Assembly: GCA_016200005.1 (NCBI GenBank)
Contig: JACQFP010000061.1
Coordinates: forward strand, 1-64,000
Origin: Verrucomicrobiota bacterium
GTDB lineage: Bacteria; Verrucomicrobiota; Verrucomicrobiia; Limisphaerales; PALSA-1396
Length of the DNA stretch: 64,000 bases
Direction of reading: 5' to 3'
The notes below the pieces were generated by a model, which saw only the letters and a program-made list of their open reading frames with translations, did no database searches and was not told the DNA's origin. Shown piece after piece: positions 19,821-29,533 of this stretch (the first letter of the stretch is position 1; each line of letters starts with the position of its first letter). The position numbers and the translations under genes were made by a program.

Positions 19821-20957
19821 TCAAACCAGTTTCTTGTATTCCTTGGACGCCGCCAGCTTGGCCACCAGTTCCTTCACTTTTTGCACCTGGCTTTTGTGCG
19901 CCAGCAACACGGCATCGTCCGTTTGCACAAGGATGGCATCGCGCAATCCCACCACCGCAATCGGCGTGCGGGTTTTCGTGCGCGCATCAAAGATGAGGTT
20001 GCGCGCGCCATCCACGTGGATGAAATCCGCCACCGCGCAGTTGCCTTCGGCGTCGGCCTTGAGATGGCGCGCGAGCGCATTCCACGCCCCGAGGTCGTCC
20101 CACGCGAAAGCGCCATCCGCCACCACCACATTTTGCGCGTGCTCCATCAGCGCATAATCGATCGAGACTTTCCTGATGTCGGGATATTCTTTCGCGAGCG
20201 TCTTGGCGAGCTTCGCCGGGTTGTTTGCGACCTTAAACCAGCGCTGGCAGGCCTCATACATTTCCGGCTGATGTTTCTGCAATCCTTCGGTGATCGTCAC
20301 AAAACTCCAGATGAACATGCCCGCGTTCCAGCGGTACTGGCCGCTCTGCAGATACTCCAGGGCCTTGTCGAAATGCGGCTTCTCCGTGAATTGCTCGGCG
20401 CGGTGGAAAACCGTCTTATAGCTTTTCACTCCGGGCGGTGCCGGCAGCGCTTCACCGACGCGAATGTATCCGTAGCCCGTGTTTGGCTCGGTCGGCTTGA
20501 TGCCGATCGTGATGATGGCCTGCCCGCGCGAAGCCAGATCAAACGCATCAACCAACACCTGCTGAAACTTTTTCTCTTCCGGAATGACGTGATCGGCGGG
20601 CAACACCGACATGACACCGGTTGTCGAACGCGCTCCAACGAGCGCCGCGCCCAACGTGACGGCGGCACAGGTGTCACGGCCAACGGGCTCGGCGACGAGA
20701 TTTTGCTTCGGAATGTTCGGCAGTTGCTTACGAACTTCCGGCAACTGAACCTCGTTGGTGATGACGAAAATGTTCTTTGCCGGCACGAGCGGCAACACTC
20801 GATCCACGGCCTCTTGCAAAAAGGAGCGTTTGCCGAGCAATGCAAGGAGTTGCTTGGGCGTCTTCTCCCGGCTCACCGGCCAGAAACGCTCGCCCTTGCC
20901 GCCAGCCATGATAATGACGAAACGGTTTTTGATGTCGGTCTTAGGTCTTGCGCTCAT
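19821..20957 (-). CDS. manC: Mannose-1-phosphate guanylyltransferase
   Basis: A 378-residue nucleotidyltransferase making GDP-mannose from mannose-1-phosphate and GTP for glycan synthesis. The signature FVIIMAGGKGERFWPVSR is followed by TPKQLLAL. The GMP family marks PVGRDTCAAVTLGA, MSVLPADHVI and NTGYGYIRVG are present, as are a WNAGMFIW motif and the late WDDLGAWNAL. The length fits the short guanylyltransferase-only type without a fused isomerase domain. It lies on the minus strand after trpA with a repeat between, and is convergent with the histidine kinase. Symbol given by function; cpsB is a synonym. Confidence 0.92.
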   Translation of the reverse strand: MSARPKTDIKNRFVIIMAGGKGERFWPVSREKTPKQLLALLGKRSFLQEAVDRVLPLVPAKNIFVITNEVQLPEVRKQLPNIPKQNLVAEPVGRDTCAAVTLGAALVGARSTTGVMSVLPADHVIPEEKKFQQVLVDAFDLASRGQAIITIGIKPTEPNTGYGYIRVGEALPAPPGVKSYKTVFHRAEQFTEKPHFDKALEYLQSGQYRWNAGMFIWSFVTITEGLQKHQPEMYEACQRWFKVANNPAKLAKTLAKEYPDIRKVSIDYALMEHAQNVVVADGAFAWDDLGAWNALARHLKADAEGNCAVADFIHVDGARNLIFDARTKTRTPIAVVGLRDAILVQTDDAVLLAHKSQVQKVKELVAKLAASKEYKKLV

Positions 20958-20967
20958 AGGATTTTGA

Positions 20968-21051
20968 CCGCAGATGAACTCAGATGGACGCAGATGGGCT
21001 TTGGCTTGCGGTGTAGCTCATAAATCTGCGTTTATCTGCGTTCATCTGCGG
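20968..21051. repeat. Intergenic inverted ATCTGCG repeat
   Basis: CCGCAGATGAACTCAGATGG on the left and ATCTGCGTTCATCTGCGG on the right are inverse complements with internal tandem ATCTGCG units. It fills nearly the whole gap between trpA and manC and may form a hairpin in a shared transcript. Confidence 0.8.
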
Positions 21052-21056
21052 TAGAT

Positions 21057-21857
21057 TCAAATGGATTTCACTGCGTCAGCCAACAACTTCACAAACCCGC
21101 TTACTTTGCTTACCAACTCCGATGATTTGGCATGCTCGGCGATCTGGTTCACCACGGCACTGCCCACCACCACTCCGTCCGCCACTGACGCGACGAGCTT
21201 CGCCTGTTCGGGATTCGAGATGCCAAAGCCCACCGCGATGGGCAACGCCGTGTGCGCGCGAATCTTCGCGACCTGTTCCGCGAGGTTCGAGGCGACCTTG
21301 CTCTGCATTCCCGTCACGCCTTCGCGCGAGATGTAGTAGATGAAACCCGCACCGCGCTTCACGATGAATTCCATGCGATCCTCCGGTGTTGTCGGCGCGA
21401 TGAGGTAGATGTGGCACAGAGCCGCTTTGCGCATGAGCGTTTCGTAGTTGTCGCTCTCCTCGGGTGGCAGGTCCAGCACAAGCAAACCATCCACGCCGGC
21501 CCTGGCCGCGTCCGCGATGAACCGCTCCATGCCGACTTTATGAATCAGGTTGAAGTAGATGTAGAGCACGATGGGAATCTGGGACTGCTGGCGCACGGCC
21601 ACCACAGTTTCGAGAACTTTGGGTGGAGTTGTTCCCGACTCAAGACCGCGCTGCGCCGCAAGCTGATTCACCAGACCGTCCGCCAGCGGATCGCTGAACG
21701 GAACGCCGAGTTCCAAAATATCCACGCCCGCCTTGTCGAAAGCCAGACCGAGTTGGCGCGTGGCCTCCAGATTCGGATCACCCGCGCCGATATAGACGAT
21801 GAAAGCTTTTTTGCCCTCGCGCTTCAGTTTGGCGAAGCATTCCTCAATGCGATTCAT
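21057..21857 (-). CDS. trpA: Tryptophan synthase alpha chain
   Basis: A 266-residue TIM barrel that cleaves indole-3-glycerol phosphate and passes indole to TrpB. The start MNRIEECFAKLKREGKKAF at 21857 is chosen; the open frame runs farther upstream only through repeat DNA. Catalytic Glu is in DILELGVPFSDPLADG and catalytic Asp in GLLVLDLPPEE. The phosphate loop is VGFGISNPEQ and VGSAVVNQI. No trpB or other trp gene is adjacent, unlike the usual operon. Confidence 0.96.
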   Translation of the reverse strand: MNRIEECFAKLKREGKKAFIVYIGAGDPNLEATRQLGLAFDKAGVDILELGVPFSDPLADGLVNQLAAQRGLESGTTPPKVLETVVAVRQQSQIPIVLYIYFNLIHKVGMERFIADAARAGVDGLLVLDLPPEESDNYETLMRKAALCHIYLIAPTTPEDRMEFIVKRGAGFIYYISREGVTGMQSKVASNLAEQVAKIRAHTALPIAVGFGISNPEQAKLVASVADGVVVGSAVVNQIAEHAKSSELVSKVSGFVKLLADAVKSI

Positions 21858-21954
21858 GTGGCTGGATTGTTCCGTTGCCGGTTGCAGGTTGCAAGTTTGG
21901 AGTTCCGTATTTGCTCGGACACTGCTGGAGACAACAAACCACGCCCAAACTTCG

Positions 21955-22175
21955 GCCAGCCCCGTAGGGGCGCAATATTTATAGAAAGCTAATCCGATAA
22001 GGCCGTAAGCCCCGTAGGGGCGGCATCGGTCTCTCGGGTGCAATATTTCATTATGGTTGCGGTCTTGGTGAATGGAATTCTCGCGAGACGCCGGCCGTGA
22101 TCATATGTCGCCCCTACGGGGCTTGCGTCATGTTTGGAAACGGTTTCTATAGAGATGCCGCTCCTGACGGAGCTA
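21955..22175. repeat. Cluster of CCCGTAGGGGC palindromic repeats
   Basis: The self-complementary core CCCCGTAGGGGC occurs near 21960 and 22012 and inverted near 22111, with a degenerate relative (GCTCCTGACGGAGC) near 22160. Between cores are shared fragments such as ATATTTATAGAAA and TTTCTATAGAG. It occupies most of the 440-base gap 21858-22297 between trpA and the lipoprotein gene; no gene was seen there. Confidence 0.8.
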
Positions 22176-22297
22176 GGACTCATAACCGCTGAAAAACCAG
22201 CCTCGACAACCTCTTATATCCAGAATAGGGTCGCCTCATGAATAAGGATAGTCGGGACGAACCCGCTGTCCATTATCGGTTGACCGCATCAAACGCC

Positions 22298-22705
22298 ATG
22301 AAACCAAACTTCGCATTCCTATTGATTGTGGTTCTATTTGTCGTGGGCTGTGACACAATGAACTGGCAGCAGTATCGGATTGCAGGAGTGGCTGCTGGTT
22401 CACCAGATGCCGCAAAGCTGAGATCTGCGTTGCAGACTGTAGCTGATAAGGCCGGTCTGAAGGACCGCACAGCAGAATCGCGTGTGCCGGAGACTTTGTT
22501 TTTTTATACGCAGCCAGAAGTTAGAAATTTTCGTGTTGATCTTGGCGCGCGATTCTACCGCGACGATGTTTTGATAGACCTCGTGGGTGGTTTCGGACCG
22601 ACGCCGCCAGCATACAAGCAGGCCAAGCGTTTGTTGATGCCAACTCTCTCCGCGGAGTTTGGCTCACGCCTTTCTAACCCGCAGCCGTTCGTCCAGATAC
22701 CATGA
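22298..22705 (+). CDS. Small hypothetical lipoprotein
   Basis: About 135 residues. The ATG at 22298 gives a lipoprotein signal peptide (MKPNFAFLLIVVLFVVGC) with lipobox cysteine at residue 18; the upstream in-frame start would place it internally. The mature part is a compact alpha/beta domain of about 115 residues (NWQQYRIAG, then LQTVADKAGLKDRT, then VDLGARFYRDDVLIDLVGG). No named family was recognised. It is convergent with coaX. Confidence 0.7.
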   Translation: MKPNFAFLLIVVLFVVGCDTMNWQQYRIAGVAAGSPDAAKLRSALQTVADKAGLKDRTAESRVPETLFFYTQPEVRNFRVDLGARFYRDDVLIDLVGGFGPTPPAYKQAKRLLMPTLSAEFGSRLSNPQPFVQIP

Positions 22706-22736
22706 ACATGATGCCTAACTTGAGCATAGCTGGAGG

Positions 22737-23573
22737 TCATTTCGCAGCAGTATTCGCCATCCAAACCAGCCGCAATCCTTCGAGCGTTAGGTTTGGCTCG
22801 ACGGCGGAAATCTCCGGCAGCTTCGACGCAATCAACTTCGCGTAACCGCCCGTGGCCACAACGGGCAGTCGGCGTGTTTTCAATTCGCGCTTCAACTCCA
22901 TTATCAACTCCCGGATCAACCCGCGATAACCGTGCACCGCCCCGATCAACATGGCTTGTTCGGTGTTCTTGCCAATGACCGCCTGCACTTCGCGAATTTT
23001 GATTTTCGGCAGCAAGGCGCTCTTCTCGTGCAGATAGTCGGTCATGGCCGTCAAACCCGGCGCGATGATGCCACCGACGTAATTCCCCGCGCGGTCCACC
23101 ACGTCGAACGTCACCGCCGTGCCAAAATCAACGACCACTGCCGGCGCGCCGTAGTGATGTTTGATCGCGACGGCATTAGCCAAGCGGTCCGGGCCGATGG
23201 TTTCCGGCTGCGGATAATCAATGCCCACACCGCGCAACGTTTTCGGGGTCAGTTCGAGAGGGGACAAATTCCAAACCCGCTTTGCTGCCTTGTGAACAAG
23301 CGGCGTGGCGCGCGGCACGACGCTGCAAAGGGCGGCACCAGTCAGCGTAGCCGCCGACGTGAGGAGGCGGGCTTTCAACAATGCCCGTGGTTTCCGCCTC
23401 GTTATCTCGGCGGCTACGAGGCTCAATCCCGCCTCGACAAAGCGCCGCACTAATTTCGGTGCAGAACCATCGAACCACGCCGACGTGGCGATGTCCGTTT
23501 GTCTCACCACACGCTGGTGATTGGCCAACCCGACGTGCGTGTTTGTGTTCCCAATATCGAAAAGCAAAATCAT
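22737..23573 (-). CDS. coaX: Type III pantothenate kinase
   Basis: About 278 residues; first step of coenzyme A synthesis. The start MILLFDIGNTNTHVGLA fits the family's DxGNTxxxxG phosphate-1 motif exactly, so 23573 is preferred over an ATG 12 bases upstream. Further motifs are GVGIDYPQPETIGPDRLANAV (PxxxGxDR region), VVDFGTAVTFDVVD and GGIIAPGL. The insert between 55 and 85 (ARLLTSAATL region) is somewhat long. It lies downstream of birA on the same strand, the common coaX-birA partnership, separated by an AT-rich repeat. Confidence 0.94.
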   Translation of the reverse strand: MILLFDIGNTNTHVGLANHQRVVRQTDIATSAWFDGSAPKLVRRFVEAGLSLVAAEITRRKPRALLKARLLTSAATLTGAALCSVVPRATPLVHKAAKRVWNLSPLELTPKTLRGVGIDYPQPETIGPDRLANAVAIKHHYGAPAVVVDFGTAVTFDVVDRAGNYVGGIIAPGLTAMTDYLHEKSALLPKIKIREVQAVIGKNTEQAMLIGAVHGYRGLIRELIMELKRELKTRRLPVVATGGYAKLIASKLPEISAVEPNLTLEGLRLVWMANTAAK

Positions 23574-23582
23574 TGGGCAATT

Positions 23583-23658
23583 CAAAATGACAAATTAAAA
23601 ATGCAAAATGCCGAAGCTCCGCCGTAGGGCGGCTTTTTAATTTTTAATTTTGCATTTT
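23583..23658. repeat. AT-rich inverted repeat between birA and coaX
   Basis: AAATTAAAAATGCAAAATG on the left pairs with ATTTTGCATTTTTCATT on the right around a GC-rich centre that itself folds (GCCGTAGGGCGGC). It lies between the birA stop and the coaX start. It is related in composition to the ATTCAAA tandem inside pheT. Confidence 0.8.
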
Positions 23659-24639
23659 TCATTTCTCCAACGACACATCGCCGCCGATGATTGTTTCCAG
23701 ATGGCCGTGCTGTGTGCGCAACAGCAAAGCGCCATCCACATCCAGCGATTCGGCCCGTCCCTGGATTTGCCGGTCGCCCAACCGGATGACCACATTATGA
23801 CCGAGGGTTGCGCACTGCGACTCCCACTCGTCGGCCACGGTGGTAAACTGACCGGCACAAATGCGCGCGTAATCACGATCCAACTCCCGCAATATGTCCA
23901 CTGCCAACTCCGCCCGGTCCAGACCTTGGCCCGTTTCGATCTTCAACGAAGTGGCCAGCTTGCGCAGTTCGTGCGGAAATTCTCCCGCGCTCAGGTTCAC
24001 ATCCACACCGATTCCGAGGATGACATATTTCACCTTGTCCAACTCGGCGCTCAGTTCCGTGAGGATGCCGGCGACCTTCTTGCCCCGGATCAAGATGTCG
24101 TTCGGCCATTTGATTTCAGGTGTGACGCCGGTGTGCAGGCGAATTGCGCGGGACAACGCCGTTGCTGCGGCAATCGTCAGTTGCGTCGCTGCCGTGGGGC
24201 GCATCGCCGGGCGCAGCAGCAAAGAAAACCAAAGCCCTTTGCGAGGTGGCGACATCCACTTGCGACCAAGTCGTCCCCGGCCCTTGGTTTGCGATTCGGC
24301 AAAAACCACGACGCCTTCCTTGACACTGTCCCGCGCGAGTTTTTCGATGACGTCGTTGGTTGAAGTAGTTTCCTGAAACACGCGAATGTCGCGACCGATG
24401 ACCTTGGTTTTGCCGAGGCGGGAAAGCAAATCGTCGGCATGCAACTGATCCGGCGCGTTGACGAGCCGGTAGCCACGATGGGGACTGGCCTCAATGTCGT
24501 AGCCAAAAGAGCGCAATTCCTCAATCCGCGCCCAGATGGCCGCGCGGCTGATGCCCAGCGTTTGCGCCAAGTCCCCGCCCGAGACTCCGTCGTCCCGCGC
24601 GGCCCGCCGCGCCGATAAAATTTGTGCATCAGTCGTCAT
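23659..24639 (-). CDS. birA: Bifunctional biotin--[acetyl-CoA-carboxylase] ligase / biotin operon repressor
   Basis: About 326 residues. The N-terminal winged helix (GVSGGDLAQTLGISRAAIWARI) is followed by the biotin protein ligase core: QETTSTNDVIEKL, AESQTKGRGRLGRKWMSPP (GRGRxGRxW), IKWPNDILIRGKKVAGILTE, and GIGVDVNL. A C-terminal SH3-like domain ends near the stop. It biotinylates acetyl-CoA carboxylase and may repress biotin genes. ATG 24639 is preferred; the longer frame would start at a TTG inside a palindromic repeat. It sits between nadC (upstream) and coaX (downstream). Confidence 0.95.
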   Translation of the reverse strand: MTTDAQILSARRAARDDGVSGGDLAQTLGISRAAIWARIEELRSFGYDIEASPHRGYRLVNAPDQLHADDLLSRLGKTKVIGRDIRVFQETTSTNDVIEKLARDSVKEGVVVFAESQTKGRGRLGRKWMSPPRKGLWFSLLLRPAMRPTAATQLTIAAATALSRAIRLHTGVTPEIKWPNDILIRGKKVAGILTELSAELDKVKYVILGIGVDVNLSAGEFPHELRKLATSLKIETGQGLDRAELAVDILRELDRDYARICAGQFTTVADEWESQCATLGHNVVIRLGDRQIQGRAESLDVDGALLLRTQHGHLETIIGGDVSLEK

Positions 24640-24646
24640 GTGTTGG

Positions 24647-24719
24647 TTGGAGTTCAAGCTTCAGCTTGTTCCGAAAATCTCAATCCTACCCCCGAGCAAG
24701 CTAAAGCTTGAACTCCAAC
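24647..24719. repeat. Palindromic intergenic repeat, AAGCTTGAACTCCA family, copy 2
   Basis: Left arm TTGGAGTTCAAGCTTCAGCT and right arm AAGCTAAAGCTTGAACTCCA match copy 1 at 10167-10234 almost base for base, with a different 25-base centre. It lies exactly between the nadC stop and the birA start. Confidence 0.87.
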
Positions 24720-24720
24720 G

Positions 24721-25575
24721 CTAAGTTTCAAAATCCAGGGCGATGTCCACCGCGCGAGCCGAATGGGTGATCGCGCCGACGGAGATGTAATCCACGCCCG
24801 TCTCCGCGATGGCGCGGACATTGGCTAGGCTCACACCGCCGCTGGCTTCCGTTTTCGCGCGGCCCTTCGCCTTTTGAACGGACAAACGCAACTGGATCAG
24901 ATTCATGTTGTCGAGCAGAATGATGTCGGCGCCGGCTTCCACCGCTTGTTTCACCTGGTCCACAGTGTCAGCCTCCACTTCGATTTTTAGTGCCGGATAT
25001 CCGGCGCGGGCGCGCTCCACGGCTGCGGCAATTGGATTCGGTGATTCGTTCTTCAACGCGGCCAGATGGTTGTCCTTGATCAAAACCATGTCGAACAAAC
25101 CGAGACGATGATTATGCCCCCCGCCACATGTCACGGCATATTTCTCCAAACGACGCCAGCCGGGCGTGGTTTTGCGCGTGTCGAGAATTTGCGCGCGCGT
25201 CCCTCTCACCGCTTCGACAAACTGCGCCGTCAATGAAGCGATACCGGAGAGCCGCTGAACGAAATTCAACGCGACCCGCTCCGCGCTGAGAATCGTGCGG
25301 GCAGGTCCTTCCACGGTCAGCAACTGCTGGCCTTCCTTCACTGACTGGCCATCCTTGGCGACGCGCGCAATTTTTATGTCGGGTGAAAGCTCGCGAAACG
25401 CCGCCTCCGCCAGATCCAGACCGGCAACGACCAACGATTCGCGCGCCACCATGAACGCTTTGGCAACCGCGCGCTCCGGCACCGTCGCCAGCGTGGTAAC
25501 ATCGCCGCTGCCCACATCTTCCGTCAGTGCGGACTGCACATGGCGGCGAATCTCGTCAGCGGAAAGCGGTTCCAT
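24721..25575 (-). CDS. nadC: Nicotinate-nucleotide pyrophosphorylase (carboxylating)
   Basis: A 284-residue quinolinate phosphoribosyltransferase, the last step of de novo nicotinate mononucleotide synthesis. Family motifs are EDVGSGDVTT, ALNFVQRLSGIAS, ILDTRKTTPGWRRLEKYAV, GGGHNHRLGLFDMVLIKDNH, IEVEADTVDQ and ASGGVSLANV. Length and all basic substrate-binding residues look normal. It is the first gene of the minus-strand run nadC-birA-coaX, and is divergent from the SGNH hydrolase gene with about 105 bases between the starts. Confidence 0.97.
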   Translation of the reverse strand: MEPLSADEIRRHVQSALTEDVGSGDVTTLATVPERAVAKAFMVARESLVVAGLDLAEAAFRELSPDIKIARVAKDGQSVKEGQQLLTVEGPARTILSAERVALNFVQRLSGIASLTAQFVEAVRGTRAQILDTRKTTPGWRRLEKYAVTCGGGHNHRLGLFDMVLIKDNHLAALKNESPNPIAAAVERARAGYPALKIEVEADTVDQVKQAVEAGADIILLDNMNLIQLRLSVQKAKGRAKTEASGGVSLANVRAIAETGVDYISVGAITHSARAVDIALDFET

Positions 25576-25680
25576 GCCGCCAGCGTGATGAGAAACAGGA
25601 AAAAGGTAAATTCGAAAAGGCTGGCCACCATCGCAAACAAACGACTTTTACCCGTCACTGCTTCGTGCCAAAGTTCCATC

Positions 25681-26433
25681 ATGTTCAAACGATCTGCGCG
25701 ATGGAACGCATTATTGGTTTGCCTTGCGCTGGCAGGATTCGGCATTTCCCAAACCTCGTTGACGCTGCTGGCCCAGACCAAACCGGCGGAATCAAAATGG
25801 GAAGCCGACATACAGGCGTTCGAAGCGTCGGACAGAACCAATCCCCCGCCGAAAGGCGCGATTCTTTTTGTCGGCAGTTCCAGCATCCGGCTGTGGAAAA
25901 CCCTGGCGCAGGATTTTACCGGGCACCGAGTAATCAACCGGGGTTTCGGTGGGTCTCAACTGGCTGATTCTGTCACCTTCGCCGAACGCATCGTGATTCC
26001 CTATCGACCGAAGGTGGTTTTGTTGTATGCCGGCGACAACGACATCGCCGCCGGCAAACCGCCGGAACACGTTCTAGCCGACTTCAAATCCTTCGTGCAA
26101 AAAGTCCAAGCGACGCTTCCCGCAACTCGAATCGCCTACATCTCGATCAAGCCCAGCCTCGCCCGCTGGCGACTGGTTGAAAAGATGAAGGCAGCGAATC
26201 AGTTGATCGAAGCGTATTCGCGGAAGAACGAGAAATTGATGTTCATCGACGTTTTCGCACCCATGCTGGGGTCAGACGGTGAACCGCGAAAGGAACTGTT
26301 CGCTTCCGATGGTCTTCACCTCAACACAGAAGGCTACAAACTTTGGACTTCAGTGATCAAACCGTATCTGAACAAGCAACCCTCACCAAGCGAGACGACC
26401 TCGCCAAAATCGGCGGCGCAATCACTCCGTTAG
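25681..26433 (+). CDS. Exported SGNH/GDSL-type hydrolase
   Basis: About 250 residues. The ATG at 25681 is preferred because it starts a signal peptide (MFKRSARWNALLVCLALAGF) and avoids overlap with nadC. Block I is ILFVGSSSIRLW with the nucleophile Ser. The glycine block is VINRGFGGSQLAD, the Asn block is LLYAGDNDIAAGK, and the Asp-His pair is FASDGLHLNTEGY. Substrate is probably an ester on lipid or carbohydrate. The next gene begins 12 bases downstream, suggesting an operon. Confidence 0.88.
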   Translation: MFKRSARWNALLVCLALAGFGISQTSLTLLAQTKPAESKWEADIQAFEASDRTNPPPKGAILFVGSSSIRLWKTLAQDFTGHRVINRGFGGSQLADSVTFAERIVIPYRPKVVLLYAGDNDIAAGKPPEHVLADFKSFVQKVQATLPATRIAYISIKPSLARWRLVEKMKAANQLIEAYSRKNEKLMFIDVFAPMLGSDGEPRKELFASDGLHLNTEGYKLWTSVIKPYLNKQPSPSETTSPKSAAQSLR

Positions 26434-26445
26434 CAACACAGTGCG

Positions 26446-26949
26446 ATGGAAAGTTACTGGACCATTTTTTGGAAACTCATTCAGACGCCGTTTCAGCACG
26501 TCGAGTTGATTTGGGGCATTGTGCCGCTGTATTTCGGCTGGTTGCTTAACGAGTTGACCTCAAACAAAGCCTCGTTCCGCACCGCGATTCAAACCGGTTT
26601 CAGTTTCCTCTGGGCCGGTGCGCACTGGTCATACCAATATCTTTCCAAACGCCCCACGAGCGCGCCGCCGTTCAACATTGACACGCTGTTTGCCGTGAAC
26701 GTCATGGTCACGATTTTGGTTTTGGTGACCGGAATCGTGGCTCTGATTAGTGGGTTGCGCCATAAGTATCCGCGCGGTTGTTCGTTCCTCGGCCATTCCC
26801 GCTTCAGCAATTATTTCATGATTGCCATCTTTCCCATCCAGTCCGGCTATCTCAAATGGTCTTGGGACGTGGTCGCCACAATCGTGATCTTTGCCCTTCC
26901 GCTCTGGGTGTTGCTGCATTTCGGATTGATGCCGCTGCGAAGGAAATAA
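26446..26949 (+). CDS. Hypothetical integral membrane protein
   Basis: A 167-residue protein with about four membrane segments: WGIVPLYFGWLLNEL, the FSFLWAGAHWSYQYL region, VNVMVTILVLVTGIVALISG, and WDVVATIVIFALPLWVLLHF. An amphipathic N-terminus (MESYWTIFWKLIQTPFQHVE) precedes them. No enzymatic motif or named family recognised. It follows the SGNH hydrolase by 12 bases and is convergent with mutM. Confidence 0.75.
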   Translation: MESYWTIFWKLIQTPFQHVELIWGIVPLYFGWLLNELTSNKASFRTAIQTGFSFLWAGAHWSYQYLSKRPTSAPPFNIDTLFAVNVMVTILVLVTGIVALISGLRHKYPRGCSFLGHSRFSNYFMIAIFPIQSGYLKWSWDVVATIVIFALPLWVLLHFGLMPLRRK

Positions 26950-26962
26950 GCGAAGGTGAATC

Positions 26963-27817
26963 TCAACTGTGTTGACAGCGGGGACAGTAAAACGTGCTGC
27001 GCGCGGCTTGCACAAAACGCTTGATTGCAGCGCCACATTTTGAACACGGCTTCCCCTCGCGATCATAAACCAACAATCGCTCCTCGTAATAATCAGGCGA
27101 CTCCGCCGCCCGTCCATAGTAAAAAAGTCCATCGCGCTGGCCGGTCCCCGCCCAATCCAACGGCACCGTGCTTCCCAACTCGATGGCCTCCGACAACACA
27201 CCGCGAATGGCCTGCCACAAACGCTCGACTTGTTTTCGCGTCAGTCGGCGCGCCGCCAATCTCGGAGAAATGCCCGCGCGGAACAATGCTTCGCTGGCGT
27301 AAATGTTCCCCACGCCGACGACGAGCGATTGGTCAAGCAATTTCACCTTGATCGCCTGCGCAGACCGTTTCAGTGCCGACGCAAAATCCGCCACACGAAA
27401 ATCAGTCGTAAGCGGTTCCGGTCCGAGCACCGCGAGCGGGCTGGTGTCGAGTGTCAATCGTCCGAAATAGCGGGTGTCCTCATAAATCAAATTCATTTTG
27501 CCCAAGTTGATGATCACGGCAGTGTGGCGTGGCAATGCGCCGTTTCGTTCCTGCAAATAAATTCGCCCGGTCATTCCGAGATGACCCAGTAACACCAAGG
27601 GTTCGCGTTGACCGGCGCGGCGCAAATCGAACAGCAGATATTTGCCGCGTCGTGACACGCCGATAAATCGTGCGCCAAGCAAAGCCCGCGAAAGTTGGCG
27701 AGGCGTGGTGGGCGAAAGCACTTTGGTCCGGCACACCTCGACCCGGCGCACGCGCTTGCCTTTCAGCAGCGGCGAGAGGTGGCAAACCAGGACTTCAACT
27801 TCGGGCAGTTCAGGCAT
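26963..27817 (-). CDS. mutM: Formamidopyrimidine-DNA glycosylase
   Basis: A 284-residue base-excision repair enzyme removing oxidised purines (8-oxoguanine, Fapy). The N-terminus MPELPEVEVL gives the catalytic Pro and Glu. The lysine motif is SRRGKYLLFDL, the DNA-intercalation region is HLGMTGR, the helix-two-turn-helix is VVGVGNIYASEALFRAGI, and the C-terminal zinc finger is CSKCGAAIKR with CPRCQ. All hallmark residues are present. A phosphoribosyltransferase gene lies 6 bases upstream on the same strand. Confidence 0.97.
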   Translation of the reverse strand: MPELPEVEVLVCHLSPLLKGKRVRRVEVCRTKVLSPTTPRQLSRALLGARFIGVSRRGKYLLFDLRRAGQREPLVLLGHLGMTGRIYLQERNGALPRHTAVIINLGKMNLIYEDTRYFGRLTLDTSPLAVLGPEPLTTDFRVADFASALKRSAQAIKVKLLDQSLVVGVGNIYASEALFRAGISPRLAARRLTRKQVERLWQAIRGVLSEAIELGSTVPLDWAGTGQRDGLFYYGRAAESPDYYEERLLVYDREGKPCSKCGAAIKRFVQAARSTFYCPRCQHS

Positions 27818-27823
27818 GGAGAA

Positions 27824-28453
27824 TCACGCTTGACCGCGCAGCAGCGCGAGCACTTCCTCGTCGGTGGTCTGTGAAAAAAACTCGTAATAGCGGCCAACCG
27901 CGTCGAACCACGGATCGGTCAGTAGCGCGACCACCTTGTCGGCGACGCCGGACAATCGCTCAACCCCATTGGTCGAAGCCACCGGAACGGCGACGATGAC
28001 GCTCGCTGCGTTCTGTTTCTTGGCGGACAACACGGCGGCCTCGGTTGTCGCGCCGGTCGCCAGGCCATCATCCACAATCAGGACGTTCTTATCACGAAGA
28101 TTGGGAGCCCCGGTTTGATGAAACTCGGATTGGTAATGCCGCAACCGTTCGGTTTCCTCGGCAATGACTTCGTCCAGTTCGGCGCGGTCAACGCCGCTGC
28201 TTCTCATCGCGTCCGTGTCCAGCACCACTACGCCGTTATCGGCGATCGCGCCCACAGCAAATTCGCGATGACGTGGATGCCCGATCTTGCGGACTACTAG
28301 CACGGCCAACGGTAGGTGGAGAGTTCGTGCCACTTCCGCCGCCACAACGACGCCGCCGCGCGGCAATCCCAAGACCAGATCGATCTCAACTCCGGCGTCG
28401 GCGAGATGTCGCCCCAGTTTTTGCCCCGCTTCTTCGCGCGATGCAAAGGTCAT
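27824..28453 (-). CDS. Phosphoribosyltransferase-domain protein
   Basis: A 209-residue protein of the stand-alone PRTase family. The N-terminal VLGLPRGGVVVAAEVARTL and LAVLVVRKIGHPRHREFAVG are followed by the PRPP loop NVLIVDDGLATGATTEAA. It lacks the specificity loops that would name a purine or pyrimidine salvage enzyme; many such proteins have no proven substrate. It is co-oriented with mutM and ends 6 bases before that start, so the two are probably co-transcribed. Confidence 0.88.
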   Translation of the reverse strand: MTFASREEAGQKLGRHLADAGVEIDLVLGLPRGGVVVAAEVARTLHLPLAVLVVRKIGHPRHREFAVGAIADNGVVVLDTDAMRSSGVDRAELDEVIAEETERLRHYQSEFHQTGAPNLRDKNVLIVDDGLATGATTEAAVLSAKKQNAASVIVAVPVASTNGVERLSGVADKVVALLTDPWFDAVGRYYEFFSQTTDEEVLALLRGQA

Positions 28454-28513
28454 GGCGGATAGATAATCACAGTTTCAATTGAAGCCGAGGGGCACAACAC
28501 TCTTTGGTTTAAT

Positions 28514-28617
28514 TACCCAAAAGGTCGAATTGCCGTTTACACAAACACCCAGGTACCAAATTACCCAACCACCCAAACCCGTGTTGGGTATTTGAATCTT
28601 GGGTGATTGGGTATTTC
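28514..28617. repeat. Palindromic ACCCAA/TTGGGT repeat, copy 1
   Basis: ATTACCCAACCACCCAA (near 28560) is the near-exact complement of TTGGGTGATTGGGTATT (near 28599); additional ACCCAA units lie to the left. The same sequence family is at 52838-52887. It lies just after the pyrH stop, between pyrH and the phosphoribosyltransferase gene. Confidence 0.85.
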
Positions 28618-28624
28618 AATCCCT

Positions 28625-29410
<786 letters not shown>

Positions 29411-29533
29411 TCAAATCAAAGCCCCAGCCTTGTCAATGCAGCCAACCGCACGCGGCGGATCACGAAAGAAAGTCTGGGTGGTCTGTCTTGCTGTGCTCGC
29501 CAGTTGATTCCACTTCATTCCGCCAGCGCCAAC

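Noticed and set aside
19512-21023. A 503-codon plus-strand open frame
   Set aside because: It overlaps the histidine kinase 3' end and runs opposite manC; its translation has no family features and is rich in Arg and His as expected for an antisense shadow in GC-rich DNA.
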